Positions 44,288-54,573 of a stretch of 64,000 nucleotides of DNA are shown in pieces; within the stretch, counting starts at the first letter, position 1; the number at the start of each line of letters is the position of its first letter. The DNA comes from Nostoc piscinale CENA21 (GTDB lineage: Bacteria > Cyanobacteriota > Cyanobacteriia > Cyanobacteriales > Nostocaceae): the NCBI RefSeq assembly GCF_001298445.1, contig NZ_CP012036.1, positions 667,267 to 731,266 of the forward strand, written 5' to 3'. A program made the position numbers and the translations under genes. The notes beneath the pieces were generated by a model. It saw only the letters and a program-made list of their open reading frames with translations. It had not been told where the DNA came from and did not search any database.

Positions 44288-45451
44288 TTACACGTCTTCA
44301 AACAGTAAATCAGAAAGCATTGATGGAGCTAACCAAATTCCAGATTCGGACTTAATATAGGTACGACAGAGAGAAATTATCTTTTTGTCAACACCAAGTT
44401 TTATTGATTGTCGCTCAACTTCTGTCAAAGCCGCAAAAGCATCACTACTATATCCATAGGTTGCTAAATATAATCCTCCATCTCTATTCTCACGTGCAAC
44501 AACATTAATAAAATTACTGATATATCTTTTGCCAACACGTTGACCTGAGCGCCAATGTTTAACTTCTACCAGATAACTACATTTATCACCCTTAACAATG
44601 CACTCTAAAACTAAATCTTTTCCACCATCCTTACTTGAAGGAGTAAGAGTTACATCAAAACCTAAACCTTGAAATACTGCTGCAAGCATTCTTTCCATAT
44701 CCCGCCATTCTATATCTTCTAGCCCTCTTGGATCATTTGCAATAAGACGAGCAAGTTGCTTAGACAGATTAGTGATAGCAGCAACAATCGGAGAATGTTT
44801 AGTTCCTCGTTCTAATTCAGGAAATGTTACGTCTATCCAATCCCAAAGCTCTGGGTAAGTTACATTTGGATAGGCTTTGTGAATTGAAGTTAGAACTCTT
44901 CTTTTTAGTTTACTCCTAGCTTCTGAAGCTCCTGTAAGCCCTTCTACTTGTGCTAAGTGATATTCGTAATCAGAAAGAACGTGAAGCAAGGCATTGACAG
45001 TGATTCGATGTAAAAATTCAGGTTCAAGTGTTCTGAAATCTTGATAAATTAGTTTCTCAAACTTCCCCCGATTTGACCAAAGATTATTATAGTTTTCAAC
45101 AGCAAATTTAAATAGTTGCTCTTCAGAATATTTCGGAACTTCAATGGCTAATGAATCAACCCACTCAATTAACAATGATCGCCGTTGTTGGTGCTGTTCA
45201 ATAGCACGCTTCTTTAAGCTTTCACGCCGACAATCATGCTTGGTTTTCCAGGCTATAAATTCTGGATTTTGTTCAGACGCACAGACCATTGCCATACGCC
45301 ACAATTGCATTGGAGATCCTGAACTATAATGAGGGTTTTTTCGGGTTTCTTCCGGTGAGCCTAAAAACATTTTTATTGCACCATCTGTCCAACCACGTTC
45401 CTTAATAGCAGCTTTAGTTAGCCACTCCTCTTTAGTCAATTTACTACTCAT
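44288..45451 (-). CDS. Mrr-type restriction endonuclease
   Basis: This 387-residue protein has an all-helical N-terminal ~250 residues. The C-terminal Mrr_cat domain reads IEWRDMERMLAAVFQGLGFD, TPSSKDGGKDLVLECI, YLVEVKHWRSGQRVGK, which has the GGKD/ExK catalytic core (Asp, Glu, Lys). Mrr enzymes cut foreign, often methylated, DNA. It lies alone at the edge of the defence-rich stretch. The N-terminal domain is unlike the winged helix of E. coli Mrr, so target recognition probably differs. Confidence 0.82.
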   Translation of the reverse strand: MSSKLTKEEWLTKAAIKERGWTDGAIKMFLGSPEETRKNPHYSSGSPMQLWRMAMVCASEQNPEFIAWKTKHDCRRESLKKRAIEQHQQRRSLLIEWVDSLAIEVPKYSEEQLFKFAVENYNNLWSNRGKFEKLIYQDFRTLEPEFLHRITVNALLHVLSDYEYHLAQVEGLTGASEARSKLKRRVLTSIHKAYPNVTYPELWDWIDVTFPELERGTKHSPIVAAITNLSKQLARLIANDPRGLEDIEWRDMERMLAAVFQGLGFDVTLTPSSKDGGKDLVLECIVKGDKCSYLVEVKHWRSGQRVGKRYISNFINVVARENRDGGLYLATYGYSSDAFAALTEVERQSIKLGVDKKIISLCRTYIKSESGIWLAPSMLSDLLFEDV

Positions 45452-45654
45452 TCTTCAACTCACAAAGAAATACCTCAATATTTTAGTACAAATGTTTTAC
45501 TAGTAAATAGCCTGTCAAGGTCGACGCATTTTGACTTTTGTTAACGCTAAACGGATATCCTAATGACAAGTAGTAGCAATGTCACTCTGGGAAAATTCGC
45601 CTCTTGTTTGTGTACCATCACCTCATTTGTCGCCACTGTCTTCCAACTTCAGCC

Positions 45655-45951
45655 CTAATTCCAATCTTGTTCTTCTTTCTTACCGCGACTTTTGTAAATC
45701 CCCCCTACGTCGTGGATTTGGCGGGTTTTAGCGAAAAGTTCTGATTCGGTTAACCCCCATTGTTGCAAAACTTTATCTAGGTCTTTTTGGATGTCCCGTG
45801 CGCCGGGAAAGCCTTGATAACGGATGCGTAACCGGGCTAATTCTGCCAAATGATAGTCTGTTGCTTCTTGAGCGAGTAAAATATCAATAAGGGGGCGATC
45901 GCGGTTGTAAAGTGGATGTTGTTGGTCTTTACTTCCGTGCTGTTCTGCCAT
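45655..45951 (-). CDS. DUF3288 protein
   Basis: A 98-residue cyanobacteria-specific protein of the DUF3288 pattern: QQHPLYNRDRPLIDILLAQE, then ELARLRIRYQGFPGARDIQK, and a Lys/Glu-rich tail. Function is unknown. It is convergent with nothing and sits 230 bp upstream of clpC on the opposite strand. Confidence 0.75.
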   Translation of the reverse strand: MAEQHGSKDQQHPLYNRDRPLIDILLAQEATDYHLAELARLRIRYQGFPGARDIQKDLDKVLQQWGLTESELFAKTRQIHDVGGIYKSRGKKEEQDWN

Positions 45952-46180
45952 AGTTTATACCTTTAGTCGGATTCTTAATTCATTCTGCGTCTAGAGTTGA
46001 GATTCCTCCCATCGCCAGATAATAAAAGATGAGGGCAAACACACCTTAACTCATACGGCTCTCACCACTGCCAGTCAATCATAAGTAAAGATACATTGTC
46101 TTTAAGAAAATACAAAAAGTTTTAACGAGGGTGAACCTCAATCACCCCAAGTCCAAGCAGCAAGGGAGCAAGAACCCGCT

Positions 46181-48622
46181 ATGTTTGAACACTTCACTTC
46201 CGAAGCCATTAAAGTTATCATGTTAGCTCAGGAGGAAGCACGTCGTCTGGGACACAACTTCGTAGGAACTGAACAAATTCTCCTGGGTTTAATTGGAGAA
46301 GGAACGGGAGTTGCTGCCAAAGTGCTGAGTGAGTTGGGCGTTACCCTCAAAGAAGCACGACGCGAAGTTGAAAAAATTATTGGTAGAGGTTCTGGCTTTG
46401 TACCGCCAGAAATTCCTTTTACACCGAAAGTCAAAAACCTCTTCGAGCAATCGTTTAAAGAAGCTCATAGTCTAGGACATAACTACATCAACACTGAACA
46501 CTTACTTTTAGGTTTAACTGAAGCGGGTGAAGGTGTGGCAGCGAAAGTATTGCAAAATCTGGGGGTTGACCTCAGACTGATCCGCACTACCGTCTTACGT
46601 CGTTTGGGTGAAGATACCAATGTGGCTGTAGGTGGTAGTAGTCCCCGCCGCAACCAACCAGCACTTACCCTAGAAGAGTTCGGCAGAAATCTCAGCAAAC
46701 TCGCCCAAGAAGGCAAGCTAGACCCTGTAGTTGGTCGGGAAAAAGAAATTGAGCGTGCCATTCAAATTCTCGGTCGCCGCACGAAAAATAATCCTGTGTT
46801 GATTGGTGAACCAGGAGTTGGTAAAACTGCGATCGCAGAAGGTTTAGCACAACGCATTGCTAACCAAGATGTTCCTGAACTGTTGTTGAATAAACAAGTA
46901 ATTAGCCTCGATATGGGCTTATTAGTGGCAGGAACTCGCTTCCGTGGTGATTTTGAAGAACGCCTGAAAAAAATCATGGACGAAATCCGCTCTGTCGGTA
47001 ACATCGTCCTCGTAATTGATGAAATTCATACCCTTGTGGGTGCTGGTGGCACAGAAGGCGGCTTAGATGCAGCCAATATCCTCAAACCAGCTTTAGCACG
47101 AGGTGAACTCCAATGTATCGGCGCAACCACCCTGGATGAATACCGCAAGCACATCGAACGTGATGCCGCTTTAGAACGCCGTTTTCAACCAATTTTGGTT
47201 GGTGAACCTTCTGTGGAAGAAACCATCCAAATTCTTTACGGCTTGCGCGGTGCTTACGAACAACATCACAAAGTCGAAATTTCCGATGCGGCGGTATTAG
47301 CAGCAGCGCAGTTGTCAGATCGTTATATTAGCGATCGCTTCCTGCCCGATAAAGCCATAGACTTAATTGACGAAGCTGGTTCTCGTGTCCGGTTGCGGAA
47401 CTCACAAATCTCCAGCAACAAAGAACTCAAGCGTCAATTGACCAGCGTCACCAAAGCGAAGCATGAAGCCGTCAGAGTTCAAGACTTCGACAAAGCCGGC
47501 GAACTGCGCGACCAAGAATTAGAACTGGAAGCGCAAATTCACCAAGAGCAAGATATTCCTCAACCCATTGTTGACGAAGAAGACATTGCTCAAATCGTCG
47601 CCTCTTGGACTGGTGTCCCAGTCAACAAACTCACCGAATCTGAGTCAGAATTGCTGTTACACCTGGAAGACACCCTGCATCAACGCTTAATCGGTCAAGA
47701 ACAAGCAGTTACCTCTGTATCTCGCGCTATCCGCCGAGCTAGAGTCGGGTTAAAAAATCCCAATCGTCCCATTGCCAGTTTCATCTTCTCCGGCCCCACA
47801 GGCGTTGGTAAAACAGAATTAGCCAAAGCCTTAGCAGCTTACTTCTTCGGTGCAGAAGAAGCGATGATTCGCTTAGATATGTCCGAATTTATGGAAAGTC
47901 ATACCGTATCTAAGCTAATTGGTTCGCCTCCAGGTTATGTCGGCTACGATGAAGGCGGACAACTAACCGAAGCCGTGCGGCGCAGACCTTACACAGTGCT
48001 GCTGTTCGACGAAATCGAAAAAGCACACCCCGATGTCTTCAACATGCTGCTGCAAATCTTAGATGACGGTCATCTGACTGATGCCAAAGGTCGGAAAGTT
48101 GACTTCAAGAACACCTTGATTATCCTGACTTCTAACATCGGTTCTAAGGTGATTGAAAAAGGTGGCGGTGGTTTAGGTTTTGAATTTGATAATCAAGCCG
48201 AAGCCAGCTATCACCGCATCCGCAACTTAGTCAATGAGGAACTCAAAACTTACTTCCGTCCAGAATTCCTCAACCGAGTTGACGAGATTATTGTCTTCAC
48301 TCAACTAAGTAAAGATGAAGTCAAGCACATTGCTGACATTATGCTGCGCGAGGTTGCTAATCGCTTGACAGAAAAAGGTATCACCTTGCAAGTGACAGAA
48401 GCATTTAAAGAATTGGTCGTCAATGAAGGTTATAACCCCAGCTATGGTGCTAGACCTTTACGTAGGGCAATTATGCGCCTGTTAGAAGATTCTCTAGCGG
48501 AAGCACTACTATCTGGCGAAATTAGCAATGGCGACACAGCAATTGTCGATGTCGATGATGACGGCCAAGTGAAAGTTCGCAAATCAGATACACGAGAGTT
48601 ACTGTTGGCAAACGCTCGTTAA
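46181..48622 (+). CDS. clpC: ClpC, HSP100 AAA+ chaperone subunit of Clp protease
   Basis: ClpC unfolds proteins and feeds them to ClpP. The 813-residue protein has two N-terminal Clp_N repeats (about 1-145), the first AAA+ domain (GEPGVGKTAIAEG; VLVIDEIHTLVG), a UVR-type middle domain (about 425-460), the second AAA+ domain (SGPTGVGKTELAKA; LLFDEIEKAHPD) and the C-terminal D2-small domain with YNPSYGARPLRRAI. The length and high conservation match the housekeeping cyanobacterial ClpC. The gene is followed by a strong terminator. Confidence 0.97.
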   Translation: MFEHFTSEAIKVIMLAQEEARRLGHNFVGTEQILLGLIGEGTGVAAKVLSELGVTLKEARREVEKIIGRGSGFVPPEIPFTPKVKNLFEQSFKEAHSLGHNYINTEHLLLGLTEAGEGVAAKVLQNLGVDLRLIRTTVLRRLGEDTNVAVGGSSPRRNQPALTLEEFGRNLSKLAQEGKLDPVVGREKEIERAIQILGRRTKNNPVLIGEPGVGKTAIAEGLAQRIANQDVPELLLNKQVISLDMGLLVAGTRFRGDFEERLKKIMDEIRSVGNIVLVIDEIHTLVGAGGTEGGLDAANILKPALARGELQCIGATTLDEYRKHIERDAALERRFQPILVGEPSVEETIQILYGLRGAYEQHHKVEISDAAVLAAAQLSDRYISDRFLPDKAIDLIDEAGSRVRLRNSQISSNKELKRQLTSVTKAKHEAVRVQDFDKAGELRDQELELEAQIHQEQDIPQPIVDEEDIAQIVASWTGVPVNKLTESESELLLHLEDTLHQRLIGQEQAVTSVSRAIRRARVGLKNPNRPIASFIFSGPTGVGKTELAKALAAYFFGAEEAMIRLDMSEFMESHTVSKLIGSPPGYVGYDEGGQLTEAVRRRPYTVLLFDEIEKAHPDVFNMLLQILDDGHLTDAKGRKVDFKNTLIILTSNIGSKVIEKGGGGLGFEFDNQAEASYHRIRNLVNEELKTYFRPEFLNRVDEIIVFTQLSKDEVKHIADIMLREVANRLTEKGITLQVTEAFKELVVNEGYNPSYGARPLRRAIMRLLEDSLAEALLSGEISNGDTAIVDVDDDGQVKVRKSDTRELLLANAR

Positions 48623-48649
48623 TCTTTCTCATATCATAGTTTGACACTC

Positions 48650-48683
48650 AAAAATCCCTTGGTAAATCAACCAGGGGATTTTT
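48650..48683 (+). terminator. rho-independent terminator of clpC
   Basis: AAAAATCCCTTGGT pairs with ACCAGGGGATTTTT across a 6-nt loop (one G-T wobble); the right arm ends in a run of five Ts. It starts 28 nt after the clpC stop. Confidence 0.85.
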
Positions 48684-49157
48684 GCGTTGGATACTAACTG
48701 AGTCAAAATTAAAAATAATACTCTAGATTCTCTTAGGGAGTATTGTCATAGTATATGCTAGGATACAGCCGAAATTACGTTTAATTTACTTACTTGTGTG
48801 TATAACATCATTCCGCATAAACCATAGCTTTTGAATTGTATTTTGATACATTCAGAATAATTTGCCACTATTTCCAAATCAGGGCGTTTTATTCAAGTTC
48901 ATAAAACTGGCATATTCTCAAAATATTTAAGCCAAGATTTTGTGTATAAGTTGAAATCATAACATTCATAAGAATTCAGGAGCCAGAATCCAGGAGTCCG
49001 AATCTTGGCAGATTCAGTAAAATTATTCTGTGTCAATCAATGAATCATTCTGAATTGCGTTTAAATTCTGGCTTTTAAGTGCTGACTTTTTATTAACATT
49101 CTTTTTTTACAAGCCAAAAATATCAGGGATAAGTGATAGTTAATACAGTTTTAATAC
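48684..49157. other. 474-bp intergenic region
   Basis: An AT-rich promoter region lies ahead of the HTH-STAND-WD40 gene. 48970-49010 has repeats of the GAATTCAGGAGCCAGAATCCAGGAGTCC kind. No ORF and no further hairpins stand out. Confidence 0.4.
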
Positions 49158-52100
49158 ATGGTTTTACAGAATTGGAGACGTAAGCGTGGTGTTGCACTTA
49201 CTACTAGAGGTTTACAAAAACTTCAGGAGGCAAAACGTAAGTCAGAAGCACAAGAAAATTTCGGCAATAGCTACACATTAGAAGATATCAGCGCACTTTC
49301 TGGGTTACATCCTAGTACTATATCTAAAGTACTAAATCGAGAAGGTGGAGTTGATAAAAAAACTCTGGAAAGGCTATTCTTAGTTTTTGATGTCAAAATC
49401 AATGAAAGTGATTATTTAAGCTCCAATACTCGTTTAGATTGGGGAGACGCAAGTTTTTTACCAGTTTTTTATGGGCGTAAAGAAGAACTGGCTGCATTAG
49501 AGCAATGGATTTTAGATGAACATTGCCAATTTATCGCCTTGTTAGGTATGGGTGGTATTGGTAAAACGGCGCTGGCTGTAAAATTAGCGCAACAGATTCA
49601 GGAAGACTTTGAATATGTAATTTGGCGATCGCTCCGCGAAGCTCCACCTGTAAAAGCTATCATCAATCAATTACTGCAATTTTTATCGGAAGAGCAAGAA
49701 ACAGAAGCGAACTTACCAGAAAGTTTAAGCGATCGCATCTCCAGATTAATTGATTATCTGCGAAATCATCGCTGTCTAGTAATTCTGGACAATGCCGAGT
49801 CAATATTACGTTATGGTAGCCGAGCCGGCAAATATCGAGAAGGATATGAAGGTTATGGTGAGTTGTTTAAACGTTTAGGAGAAGCTACTCACCAAAGTTG
49901 TTTAATCTTAACCAGTCGGGAAAAACCCCAAGAAGTTGCATTATTAGAAGGTGAAGCCTTACCAGTACGTTCCTTACAACTCAGTGGGTTAAAGGTAGTT
50001 GAAGGACAGGAAATTTTAAAAGTCAAAGGACTGTCAGCCGCCGAAGAGGAATGGAAAGCCATGATTGAATCCTATGGTGGTAATCCCCTGGCTTTGAAAA
50101 TAGTAGCGACAACAATTGAGGATGTATTTGCTGGTAATGTCAGTGAGTTTTTACAGCAAAATACAGTGGTTTTTGGCGATATTAGAGATATTTTAGACCA
50201 GCAGTTTGAGCGGTTGTCAGATTTAGAAAAAGAAATCATGTACTGGTTAGCAATTAATCGTGAACCAGTGACACTCTCAGACTTGCGAGAAGATATTGTA
50301 TCACCAGTGCCACCACAAAAATTGCTAGAGGCTATAGAATCTTTGGTGAGGCGATCGCTAGTAGAAAAAAGCACAGCCACTTTTACCTTACAACCTGTGG
50401 TCATGGAATATGTGACTCAGATATTAATAGAACAAGTTTGTGAAGAAATTGTCACTGATCATATTCAACTTTTGAGATGCCATGCTTTAATCAAAGCAAG
50501 TGCTAAAGATTACATCAGAGAAACCCAAATTCGCCTGATTCTGAAACCAGTAATTGATGCTCTACTGACTGCATTAAGAAGCAAAAAAAGTATTGAAAAC
50601 AAATTAATTCAAATTTTAGCCAGACTCAGAGAAGAAGCATCACAAGAACCCGGTTATACAGGTGGAAATATTCTCCATTTGTTGTGTCAATTACAGACAG
50701 ATTTAACTGGTTTTGATTTTTCCCAACTCACTGTTTGGCAAGCAGACTTGCGGAATGTAAAACTACATAACGTTAATTTTCAAAACGCTGATTTAACTAA
50801 GTCTGTTTTTGCTGAAACCTTTGGCGGCGTTTTATCCATCGCTTTTAGCCCCAACGGCAAACTGTTAGCAATGGGTGATACTAATGGCGAAATTCGCCTA
50901 TACCAAGTTACCGACTGCAAGCAAGTTCTCACCTTTCAAGGTCACACTAACTGGGTACCATCACTTGCCTTTAGTCCTGATGGTAGCATTTTAGCCAGTA
51001 GTAGTAGTGATCATACCGTGAAATTGTGGAATCCTCATACTGGTCAATGCCTGAAAACTTTACAAGAACATGAACACGAAGTTTGGACAGTTACTTTTAG
51101 CCCAGATGGAAAAACACTAGTAACTGGTAGTAATGATCGCACTATCAAACTGTGGAATGTTAGTACTGGTGAATGCTTGCAAACATTTCATGGACATACA
51201 AGTTGGATAATTTGTGTAATTTTTACTCTGGATGGACAGAAACTTGTGAGTGGTAGTGATGACGACACAATTCGGATGTGGGATGTCAACACTGGTGAAT
51301 GTATCAAGATTTTGCGGGGACATAGTGATGGTATCAGGTCGCTGACTCTCAATCCTAATGGACAGACAATCGTCAGTAGCAGTGATGACCAGACAGTGAA
51401 GTTATGGAATATTGACACTGGAGAATGTATTAAAACCTTACAAGGACATCATGCTGCTGTCTGGTCAGTAGTCATTCATCCCCAAGGTCATCTCATCGCT
51501 AGCGGTAGCCTTGACCATACAGTCAGATTATGGGATTTGAATACAGGTCAATGCTTGAAAATTCTTCATGGGCATTCAACCTTTGTATTTTCCGTTGTAT
51601 TTAGTCCCCAAGGTGACTTCCTGGCTAGTGGTAGTGATGACCAAATGATGAAGCTATGGGATGTTACCACTGGTCAATGTCTAAAAACTCTCAGTGGATA
51701 TACTAGTCAAGTACTGTCAGTTGCTTACAGTCCAGATGGTCAAATGTTGGCTAGTGGCAGTGATGATCAAATGGTGAGGTTGTGGAATGTCAATACTGGT
51801 CAAGTGTTGCAAACTCTCCCAGGACATCGTGCTGCCGTTCGCTCAGTGGCTTTTTGTCCCAGTGGTCAGACCTTGGCTAGTGGCAGTGATGATCACACAG
51901 TTAAGTTGTGGGATGTTAATACTTGCCAAGTTCTGCAAACTCTTTTGGGACACCCTGCTGTAGTTTGGTCAATAGCTTTTAGTCCAGATGGTCAAATGTT
52001 AGCTAGTGGTAGTAATGACCAAACCGTGAAGTTGTGGGATGTTAATACTGGCCAGGCTTTGCAAACTTTCTTGGGGCATCGTGCTGCTGTTCAATCAGTT

Positions 52101-52679
52101 GCCTTTAGTCCTCAAGGTACCCTGTTAGCTAGTGGTGCTTGGGATCAGACAGTCAAGCTATGGGATGTCAACACTGGTGAGTGCAAACAAACATTAGAGG
52201 GTCATACAAATTGGGTTTGGTCGATCGCTTTCAGTCCGAATGGTGAACTGCTGGCAAGTGCTGGTTATGATGGGACAGTCAGGCTGTGGAACGTTCGTAC
52301 AGGTACTTGTTTGCATACATTCATGGTTTGTGAAAATGGTCTAGTGAAGGCAGTTATTTTTAGTCGAGATGGCAAGATTTTAGCCAGTAGCAGTCCTAAT
52401 TACACAATTAAATTATGGGATGTTGACACAGGTGAATGTCAAGCAACATTATATGGACATTCAGCTTGGATTTGGTCACTCGCCTTTAGTCCAGATAATC
52501 GAATTCTTGCCAGTAGTGGTGCTGATGAAACCATTCGACTTTGGGACATCAATACAAGCGATTGTTTAAACACTTTGAAAGCTAAAAAATTTTACGAGGG
52601 AATGAATATTAGAGGAATTACAGGTTTAACGGCTGCGACTATTGCTACTTTAAAAAGACTAGGCGCAGTAGTTGTGTAG
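49158..52679 (+). CDS. HTH-STAND (NB-ARC-like) ATPase with WD40 repeats
   Basis: This 1173-residue protein is built as a sensor-switch. The N-terminal helix-turn-helix (about 36-85, DISALSGLHPSTISKVLN) precedes a STAND NTPase with P-loop GMGGIGKT (130-137), Walker B-like CLVILDNAES and a winged-helix part. A short pentapeptide-repeat segment follows (about 530-555, LTGFDFSQLTVWQADLRNV). About 14 WD40 repeats (about 560-1135) then form one or two propellers, each with the GH...WD dipeptide spacing. Such proteins resemble plant and animal apoptosis-type switches and some bacterial antiviral STAND proteins. The ligand and output are unknown. Confidence 0.88.
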   Translation: MVLQNWRRKRGVALTTRGLQKLQEAKRKSEAQENFGNSYTLEDISALSGLHPSTISKVLNREGGVDKKTLERLFLVFDVKINESDYLSSNTRLDWGDASFLPVFYGRKEELAALEQWILDEHCQFIALLGMGGIGKTALAVKLAQQIQEDFEYVIWRSLREAPPVKAIINQLLQFLSEEQETEANLPESLSDRISRLIDYLRNHRCLVILDNAESILRYGSRAGKYREGYEGYGELFKRLGEATHQSCLILTSREKPQEVALLEGEALPVRSLQLSGLKVVEGQEILKVKGLSAAEEEWKAMIESYGGNPLALKIVATTIEDVFAGNVSEFLQQNTVVFGDIRDILDQQFERLSDLEKEIMYWLAINREPVTLSDLREDIVSPVPPQKLLEAIESLVRRSLVEKSTATFTLQPVVMEYVTQILIEQVCEEIVTDHIQLLRCHALIKASAKDYIRETQIRLILKPVIDALLTALRSKKSIENKLIQILARLREEASQEPGYTGGNILHLLCQLQTDLTGFDFSQLTVWQADLRNVKLHNVNFQNADLTKSVFAETFGGVLSIAFSPNGKLLAMGDTNGEIRLYQVTDCKQVLTFQGHTNWVPSLAFSPDGSILASSSSDHTVKLWNPHTGQCLKTLQEHEHEVWTVTFSPDGKTLVTGSNDRTIKLWNVSTGECLQTFHGHTSWIICVIFTLDGQKLVSGSDDDTIRMWDVNTGECIKILRGHSDGIRSLTLNPNGQTIVSSSDDQTVKLWNIDTGECIKTLQGHHAAVWSVVIHPQGHLIASGSLDHTVRLWDLNTGQCLKILHGHSTFVFSVVFSPQGDFLASGSDDQMMKLWDVTTGQCLKTLSGYTSQVLSVAYSPDGQMLASGSDDQMVRLWNVNTGQVLQTLPGHRAAVRSVAFCPSGQTLASGSDDHTVKLWDVNTCQVLQTLLGHPAVVWSIAFSPDGQMLASGSNDQTVKLWDVNTGQALQTFLGHRAAVQSVAFSPQGTLLASGAWDQTVKLWDVNTGECKQTLEGHTNWVWSIAFSPNGELLASAGYDGTVRLWNVRTGTCLHTFMVCENGLVKAVIFSRDGKILASSSPNYTIKLWDVDTGECQATLYGHSAWIWSLAFSPDNRILASSGADETIRLWDINTSDCLNTLKAKKFYEGMNIRGITGLTAATIATLKRLGAVVV

Positions 52680-52800
52680 TTCAAATAACTAAAACTTACG
52701 CCAATAAAATACTTAATCAAGGTGATGCTTGTCAAAAGTCATTAGTAAAAAATCATTCATTTTTGAACTATTGACCATTGACAACCTCAACTCAAAATTT

Positions 52801-53583
52801 GGCGTTGCATAATGAGAATATGAATTAGGGTGAATCTTCATGGAATGTCCGCGTTGTAATTCCTCTCATATCCGTAAGAACGGTAGACAAAGAGGTAAAC
52901 AAAACTACATTTGTGCAGATTGTGGTCGTCAATTTATTGAATATCACAATCAAAAGGGTTATGGTGACGAAATTAAACGAGAATGCTTAGAAATGTATGT
53001 TAATGGTTCTGGTTTCCGTGCCATAGAAAGAGTAAAAAAAAGTACATCATACAACAGTAATTTATTGGGTGAAACAAATGGGTGGTCAGTTACCAGAACA
53101 TCCCGAAACAGCTGAAATACCTGAAATAACTGAAATTGATGAATTAGAAACTTTTGTCGGGTCAAAAAAAACAAAATTTGGGTATGGAGTGTAGTCAACC
53201 ACAAGACTTCGGGGATTTTAGGATGGGTTTTAGGAGATAGAAGTTCAGAAACTTTTCAACAGTTGTGGCAGAGGATTAAAGCGTGGAACTCATATTTTTA
53301 TGTAACGGATGGCTATCCGGTTTATCCATGTTTTATTAATCAAGAAGACCATCTTGTGTGTAAAACTTATATGACACGAGTAGAAGGTGAAAATAGCAGA
53401 TTAAGACATTATTTAGCCCGATTACATAGAAAGACTTTTTGTTATTCTAAGTCAGTAGAAATGCTGGAACTCTCTATTAGATTGTTAGTTTATTATCTCC
53501 AGCATCGTTGTATTCCAATGCGGGAGCAAAGCCCCCGCGAGGATATAGCGATCGCATAATTCATCTTGTGATTCAGCAACGCC
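52801..53583 (+). mobile_element. IS1-family insertion sequence (decayed)
   Basis: A 783-bp element with imperfect ~24-bp terminal inverted repeats. The left end GGCGTTGCATAATGAGAATA and the right end, inverted, GGCGTTGCTGAATCACAAGA share GGCGTTGC exactly and continue similarly to ATGAA. The transposase frame nearly fills it. I see no convincing 8-9 bp target duplication (left flank TCAAAATTT, right flank CAAAAAACC). Confidence 0.8.
52840..53559 (+). pseudogene. IS1-family transposase, two frameshifts in A-runs
   Basis: The N-terminal zinc-finger and HTH part is intact (CPRCNSSHIRKNG, CADCGRQFIEYH, FRAIERV). At 53034-53041 eight As break the frame; seven would give VHHTTVI.WVKQMGGQLPE. At 53164-53171 another run of eight is one A short of the frame WVWSVVNHKTSGILGWVLGD. 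The DDE part continues to YYLQHRCIPMRE. The two changes cancel, so the overall length (240 codons) is normal. Inactive as read, unless slippage restores it. Confidence 0.85.
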
Positions 53584-53666
53584 CAAAAAACCAACATCAC
53601 GATTTTCCAGTTTTGACGGAAATCTAGCTTTTCTCTTTTACATTCAAGACAGTTTTTATAGCCCTG

Positions 53667-54478
53667 GTGAAAATGTCAATGATCAAATTAGCGTTTGCTA
53701 TTACTTTGTCAGTATTTCCTGTAATTCTAAGTTTTGTAGAACCAGCCGCAGCACAAAGAAGACTCAGAGCTAATACATACTCTCAAACAGGACAAGACCA
53801 ACAAAATGCGATCGCTCAGTTCAATTTAGTTGATACAGCCAGAGATGGTAGTGCAATAACTGATACAGTCAGTAACCTAAGATTAGGTCTTTTTTAAAGG
53901 AGCCATACAAGACTATGTAGAAGGGTTGGGAGAAATTTGTCTTGGTGTTACTCCGTTGGATTTTCAACCTAATTGCCCTCCTGGTTCTGGTTTTAACGAT
54001 AGTGGTTTTCCTGTAGATGAATCTGGCTTTTTGATTTTTAATCCAGATATACCCTTTGTTCCAAATGCTGGGTTCATTCCATTTGATGCAGATTTACGGG
54101 CAGAATTTATTGAAAATGATTCAGTATTTGAATTTGAAGATGGAGGTATTAGAGACACTATTGCATATAGTATTATTCGTCCAGGAGAAACTGAATCATT
54201 GTTAAGTTACCGCTTGGACTTTGCCAGCTTAGGAATTGATCCGAATGAAGCGATCAACAACTTGTCTTATATATTGGAGCAAAATCTCTTAGGCAGAACC
54301 CGTCGTACCGAAATTTTTTTCTGATGGTACTATCAGCTTATTTGGTAACGACGTTCTCATCCAAAATCGTTTTGAGCGAGACATACCAAATGCTGTCCCT
54401 GAGCCTAGTGCCACTCTTGGGGCTTTAGCTGCTGTGAGTATAGGGTTGCTATTCAAGCTGAAAAAGAAACAAGTTTAA
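53667..54478 (+). pseudogene. PEP-CTERM sorting-signal protein, two T-run frameshifts
   Basis: Reading through two corrections gives one 269-residue exported protein. Its signal peptide ends near PAAAQ, there is an acidic, Pro/Phe-rich middle (SGFNDSGFPVDESGFLIFN) and the C-terminus is VPEPSATLGALAAVSIGLLF with a basic end, a typical PEP-CTERM anchor. The frame breaks at 53890-53895 (six Ts, five expected: LRLGLFKGAIQDYVEG) and at 54314-54320 (seven Ts, six expected: RTEIFSDGTISLFG). PEP-CTERM proteins are processed by exosortase; substrate role is unknown. Confidence 0.75.
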
Positions 54479-54573
54479 ACTAAACCGCAGTCAACCAACG
54501 CTACCTGTCTAGGTTGTTGTATTAACAGCACAACTCACAATTCATTCTTATAAAGCTAAAGCTGCTCAAAGTC

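Noticed and set aside
46228..47004. Long minus-strand frames inside clpC
   Set aside because: Ser/Arg/Pro-rich shadow translations opposite a highly conserved housekeeping gene.
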